NCBI GenBank assembly: GCA_039933215.1
Contig: JBDTOO010000116.1
Span: 1 to 7,254, forward strand
Direction: 5' to 3'
From: JALYUA01 sp039933215
GTDB taxonomy: Bacteria > Acidobacteriota > Thermoanaerobaculia > UBA5066 > Gp7-AA6
Length of the DNA: 7,254 nt
In this document: positions 5,507 through 7,254 of the stretch, piece after piece
How positions within the stretch are numbered: position 1 is the stretch's first letter
How the letters are laid out: each line of letters opens with the position of its first letter
Notes under the pieces: model-generated
Databases searched by the model: none
Seen by the model: only the letters and a program-made list of their open reading frames with translations
Told to the model about the DNA's origin: nothing
Position numbers and translations under genes: made by a program

Positions 5507-5516
5507 CCCGCCGGAG

Positions 5517-5544
5517 TTTCTGAAACGAACGTTCGTGCTATTCT
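5517..5544 (+). promoter_or_regulatory. TetR gene promoter with palindromic operator
   Basis: A perfect 12-base palindrome ACGAACGTTCGT (5525-5536) lies between a weak -35 (TTTCTG, 5517-5522) and a -10-like TATTCT (5539-5544), spacing 16. Palindromes built on GAACGTTC at this position are typical TetR-family autoregulatory operators. The predicted start of transcription, about 5551, almost coincides with the ATG at 5553, and there is no ribosome-binding site, so the message may be leaderless. Confidence 0.65.
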
Positions 5545-5552
5545 TCACCGCG

Positions 5553-6164
5553 ATGGGAAAGGGAGAAGACACCCGGACGGCGATCCTCGACCAGGCCGTC
5601 GGCCTCGCGAGCCGGGTCGGCCTCTCCGGGCTGACGATCGGAAAGCTCGCCGACGCGCTCGGCCTCTCCAAGAGCGGGCTCTTCGCGCACTTCCAGTCGA
5701 AGGAGGCGCTCCAGGTCCAGACTCTCGGACGCGCCTCCCACATCTTCGTGCGGGTCGTCGTGCGCCCGGCGCTCGCGGCGCCCCGGGGCGAGCCGCGCAT
5801 CCGCGCGATCTTCGACCGGTGGCTCGGATGGACGAAAACGGCGTCTCTTCCCGGAGGCTGCCTCTTCGTCGCGGTCGCGGCCGAGCTCGACGACCGGCCC
5901 GGGATCGTCCGCGACCGCCTCGTCGCGCTCCAGAAGGAATGGCTCGAGCTCATCGCGAACGTCGTGCGGACGGGGATCGACGAGAAGCACTTCCGGGCGG
6001 ACCTCGACGTCGACCAGTTCGCCCACGACCTCTACGCCGTGATGCTCGGCTACCATCATTCCGATCGCCTCCTGCGCGACCCGCGCTCGGAAGATCGCGC
6101 CCGCTTCGCCTTCGACTCCCTGCTGCAGCTCGCGCGCCGTCGACGCCGCCGCCGCGCCGCCTGA
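5553..6164 (+). CDS. TetR/AcrR-family transcriptional regulator
   Basis: A 203-residue ligand-responsive repressor. The N-terminal TetR DNA-binding domain covers about residues 5-55: TRTAILDQAVGLAS, then the helix-turn-helix LTIGKLADALGLSKSGLFAHFQSKEAL (27-53). The C-terminal effector domain has LPGGCLF (99-105) and AELDDRPG (110-117), as in TetR members with a C-terminal domain of the YdeS/TetR_C_16-like kind. It ends with an unusual run of seven arginines (195-201). The ATG at 5553 follows the operator; an in-frame GTG at 5535 would put the palindrome inside the gene and was not used. The hydrolase gene follows after 29 bases and is the likely co-regulated target, with the MATE gene upstream a second possibility. 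The inducer is unknown. Confidence 0.93.
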   Translation: MGKGEDTRTAILDQAVGLASRVGLSGLTIGKLADALGLSKSGLFAHFQSKEALQVQTLGRASHIFVRVVVRPALAAPRGEPRIRAIFDRWLGWTKTASLPGGCLFVAVAAELDDRPGIVRDRLVALQKEWLELIANVVRTGIDEKHFRADLDVDQFAHDLYAVMLGYHHSDRLLRDPRSEDRARFAFDSLLQLARRRRRRRAA

Positions 6165-6193
6165 CGCCGGAACCTCCCGCGAAGGAGATCCCC

Positions 6194-7102
6194 ATGGAGA
6201 ACCCCGAACCGAGGAGCGGCCCGAAAAAAAGCACGGTCGTGCGCAAGGCGCCGCTGGCCGTTCGCGCGGCGATGCGCGTCCTCGGCGTGGTCGCGCCGCC
6301 GCTCGCGGCCCGCGCCGCCGAGACGCTCTTCCGGATTCCCCCGCGGCACGTCCCGGCCGACGGCGAGCGGGAGCTCCTGGCGAGCGGGCGGCCGCTGCGG
6401 CTCTCGGTGCGCGGCGGGACGATCGCGGCCTGGAGCTGGGGTGAAGGACCGCCGGTGCTCCTCGTCCACGGCTGGGGTAGCCGCGGCGCTCGGCTCGGGT
6501 CCTTCGTCGCGCCGCTCCTCGCCGCGGGCCATTCCGTCCTCGCCTTCGACGCGCCCGGACACGGGGACGCGGAGAGCCGGCAGTCCTCGCTTCCGGAATT
6601 CCTCTTCGCGGTCGAGGCGGCGCACGCCGCCCATGGACCCTTCGCCGGCGTGGTCGCGCACTCGATCGGCGGCGCCGCCGTGACGCTGGCGATGGACCGA
6701 GGCGTGTCGGCCGGCCGCGCCCTGATGCTCGCGCCCTCGTCCGATCCGGCCAGCTATCCGAAGCTCTTCTCCGCGGCCGCCGGAGTGAGCGAGGGGATCC
6801 GCCTCCGCATGGAGGCGCGGGTCGTCCGTCGGTTCGGGATGCCCTGGTCCGAGTTCGACGTCCTCGCGGCGGCGCGCCGGCAGCGGGCTCCCCTGCTCGT
6901 CATCCACGACGCGACGGACACCGACGTGCCCTGGCGCGACGGCGCGGCACTCGCGGCCGCGTGGCCCGGCGCCAACCTCGTCACGACGGACGGGCTCGGG
7001 CATCGGCGCATCGTGCACGACCCCGGCGTCGTGGCCCGGGGCGTCGCGTTCCTGGAAGACGCCGCGGCCTCCCGGCCCGCGGCCGCTCCCGCCGCGGGCT
7101 GA
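6194..7102 (+). CDS. Alpha/beta-fold hydrolase
   Basis: A 302-residue serine hydrolase of the alpha/beta fold, of unknown substrate (esterase- or lipase-like). HGWG (92-95) supplies the oxyanion region after strand 3. The nucleophile elbow is AHSIGG (155-160) with Ser157. The acid is probably Asp242 in DATDTDVPW (239-247), and the base is His270 in GLGHRRI (267-273). The N-terminal ~60 residues, basic and rich in alanine, precede the core; they form no clear signal peptide, so a cytoplasmic location is likely. The start has a good AAGGAG site (6182-6187) six bases upstream. It lies 29 bases after the TetR gene, so it is probably expressed from the same promoter and repressed by that protein. 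The C-terminus is a low-complexity alanine/proline tail. Confidence 0.93.
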   Translation: MENPEPRSGPKKSTVVRKAPLAVRAAMRVLGVVAPPLAARAAETLFRIPPRHVPADGERELLASGRPLRLSVRGGTIAAWSWGEGPPVLLVHGWGSRGARLGSFVAPLLAAGHSVLAFDAPGHGDAESRQSSLPEFLFAVEAAHAAHGPFAGVVAHSIGGAAVTLAMDRGVSAGRALMLAPSSDPASYPKLFSAAAGVSEGIRLRMEARVVRRFGMPWSEFDVLAAARRQRAPLLVIHDATDTDVPWRDGAALAAAWPGANLVTTDGLGHRRIVHDPGVVARGVAFLEDAAASRPAAAPAAG

Positions 7103-7118
7103 ACCGGACGGGCTAGCG

Positions 7119-7144
7119 GCGCCCCGCGCGCAGCGCGGAAAGGA
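7119..7144. repeat. 26-base repeat, copy 1
   Basis: GCGCCCCGCGCGCAGCGCGG followed by AAAGGA. It contains the small palindrome CCGCGC-GCA-GCGCGG. An identical copy ends the window at 7229-7254, 110 bases away. It resembles a REP-type element more than a CRISPR repeat. Confidence 0.7.
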
Positions 7145-7152
7145 CGCCGCGT

Positions 7153-7191
7153 CGTATTCGGGCGCGCGCACCCCATGCGCGCCCGAATACG
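7153..7191. repeat. 15-bp inverted repeat downstream of the hydrolase
   Basis: CGTATTCGGGCGCGC (7153-7167) pairs perfectly with GCGCGCCCGAATACG (7177-7191) around a nine-base loop. It lies 51 bases after the hydrolase stop. It lacks a downstream T run on either strand, so it could be a Rho-assisted or bidirectional transcription-end structure, or the core of the repeat unit that flanks it. Confidence 0.7.
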
Positions 7192-7228
7192 CTCAAAGGC
7201 AGCGCCGCAGACATGACTCGGACACGCC

Positions 7229-7254
7229 GCGCCCCGCGCGCAGCGCGGAAAGGA
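7229..7254. repeat. 26-base repeat, copy 2
   Basis: Identical to 7119-7144 and running to the last base of the window, so the repeat may extend further. The 84 bases between copies include the 15-bp hairpin and no gene. Confidence 0.7.

Noticed and set aside
4343..5953. 536-codon open frame on the - strand
   Set aside because: It spans antisense to the MATE and TetR genes, both clearly real on the + strand; the composition is dominated by E, R, D and H with no domain.
7153..7191. Intrinsic terminator after the hydrolase gene
   Set aside because: The stem is strong, but no T run follows on either strand, so a standard Rho-independent terminator is not supported.
7119..7254. CRISPR array
   Set aside because: There are only two copies, the spacer of 84 bases is too long and itself contains a hairpin, and no cas gene is near.

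Overview
The window is a high-GC bacterial stretch with every credible gene on the + strand. It has no rRNA, tRNA or taxonomic marker. The overall GC richness and the interspersed hairpin that starts CCCTCACCCTGACCC would fit a soil or sediment lineage such as Acidobacteriota, but this is a weak inference. The first ~150 bases are clearly more AT-rich than the rest.

Layout. (1) 81-1056: a good sigma-70-type promoter drives a six-helix membrane protein and a 67-residue XRE-type repressor, a recurring membrane-protein/Cro-like pair. (2) 1057-1480: a 420-base gap without a gene but packed with inverted repeats: a REP-like hairpin, a long two-tier hairpin, and an 81-base element that folds as a perfect three-way junction. 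(3) 1481-3993: a probable three-gene operon. It encodes a TIR-domain protein anchored by one membrane helix with an extracytoplasmic domain, a stand-alone RyR (ryanodine-receptor repeat) domain protein, and a four-helix membrane protein resembling SLATT-type effectors. A large hairpin separates the TIR gene from the RyR gene. The RyR and membrane-protein genes overlap by four bases. (4) 4053-5506: a MATE-family efflux transporter broken by an apparent single-base deletion. (5) 5553-7102: a TetR-family regulator with a perfect 12-base palindrome in its promoter, then an alpha/beta hydrolase. (6) 7103-7254: a GC-rich tail with two copies of a 26-base repeat flanking a 15-bp hairpin.

The most interesting unit is the TIR-RyR-SLATT-like cassette. 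TIR domains commonly degrade or cyclise NAD, RyR domains are proposed ligand-recognition modules, and SLATT-type proteins are proposed membrane effectors. Together they suggest a sense-signal-membrane response system, perhaps anti-phage or stress-linked. This reading is inferred from domain composition and gene order.
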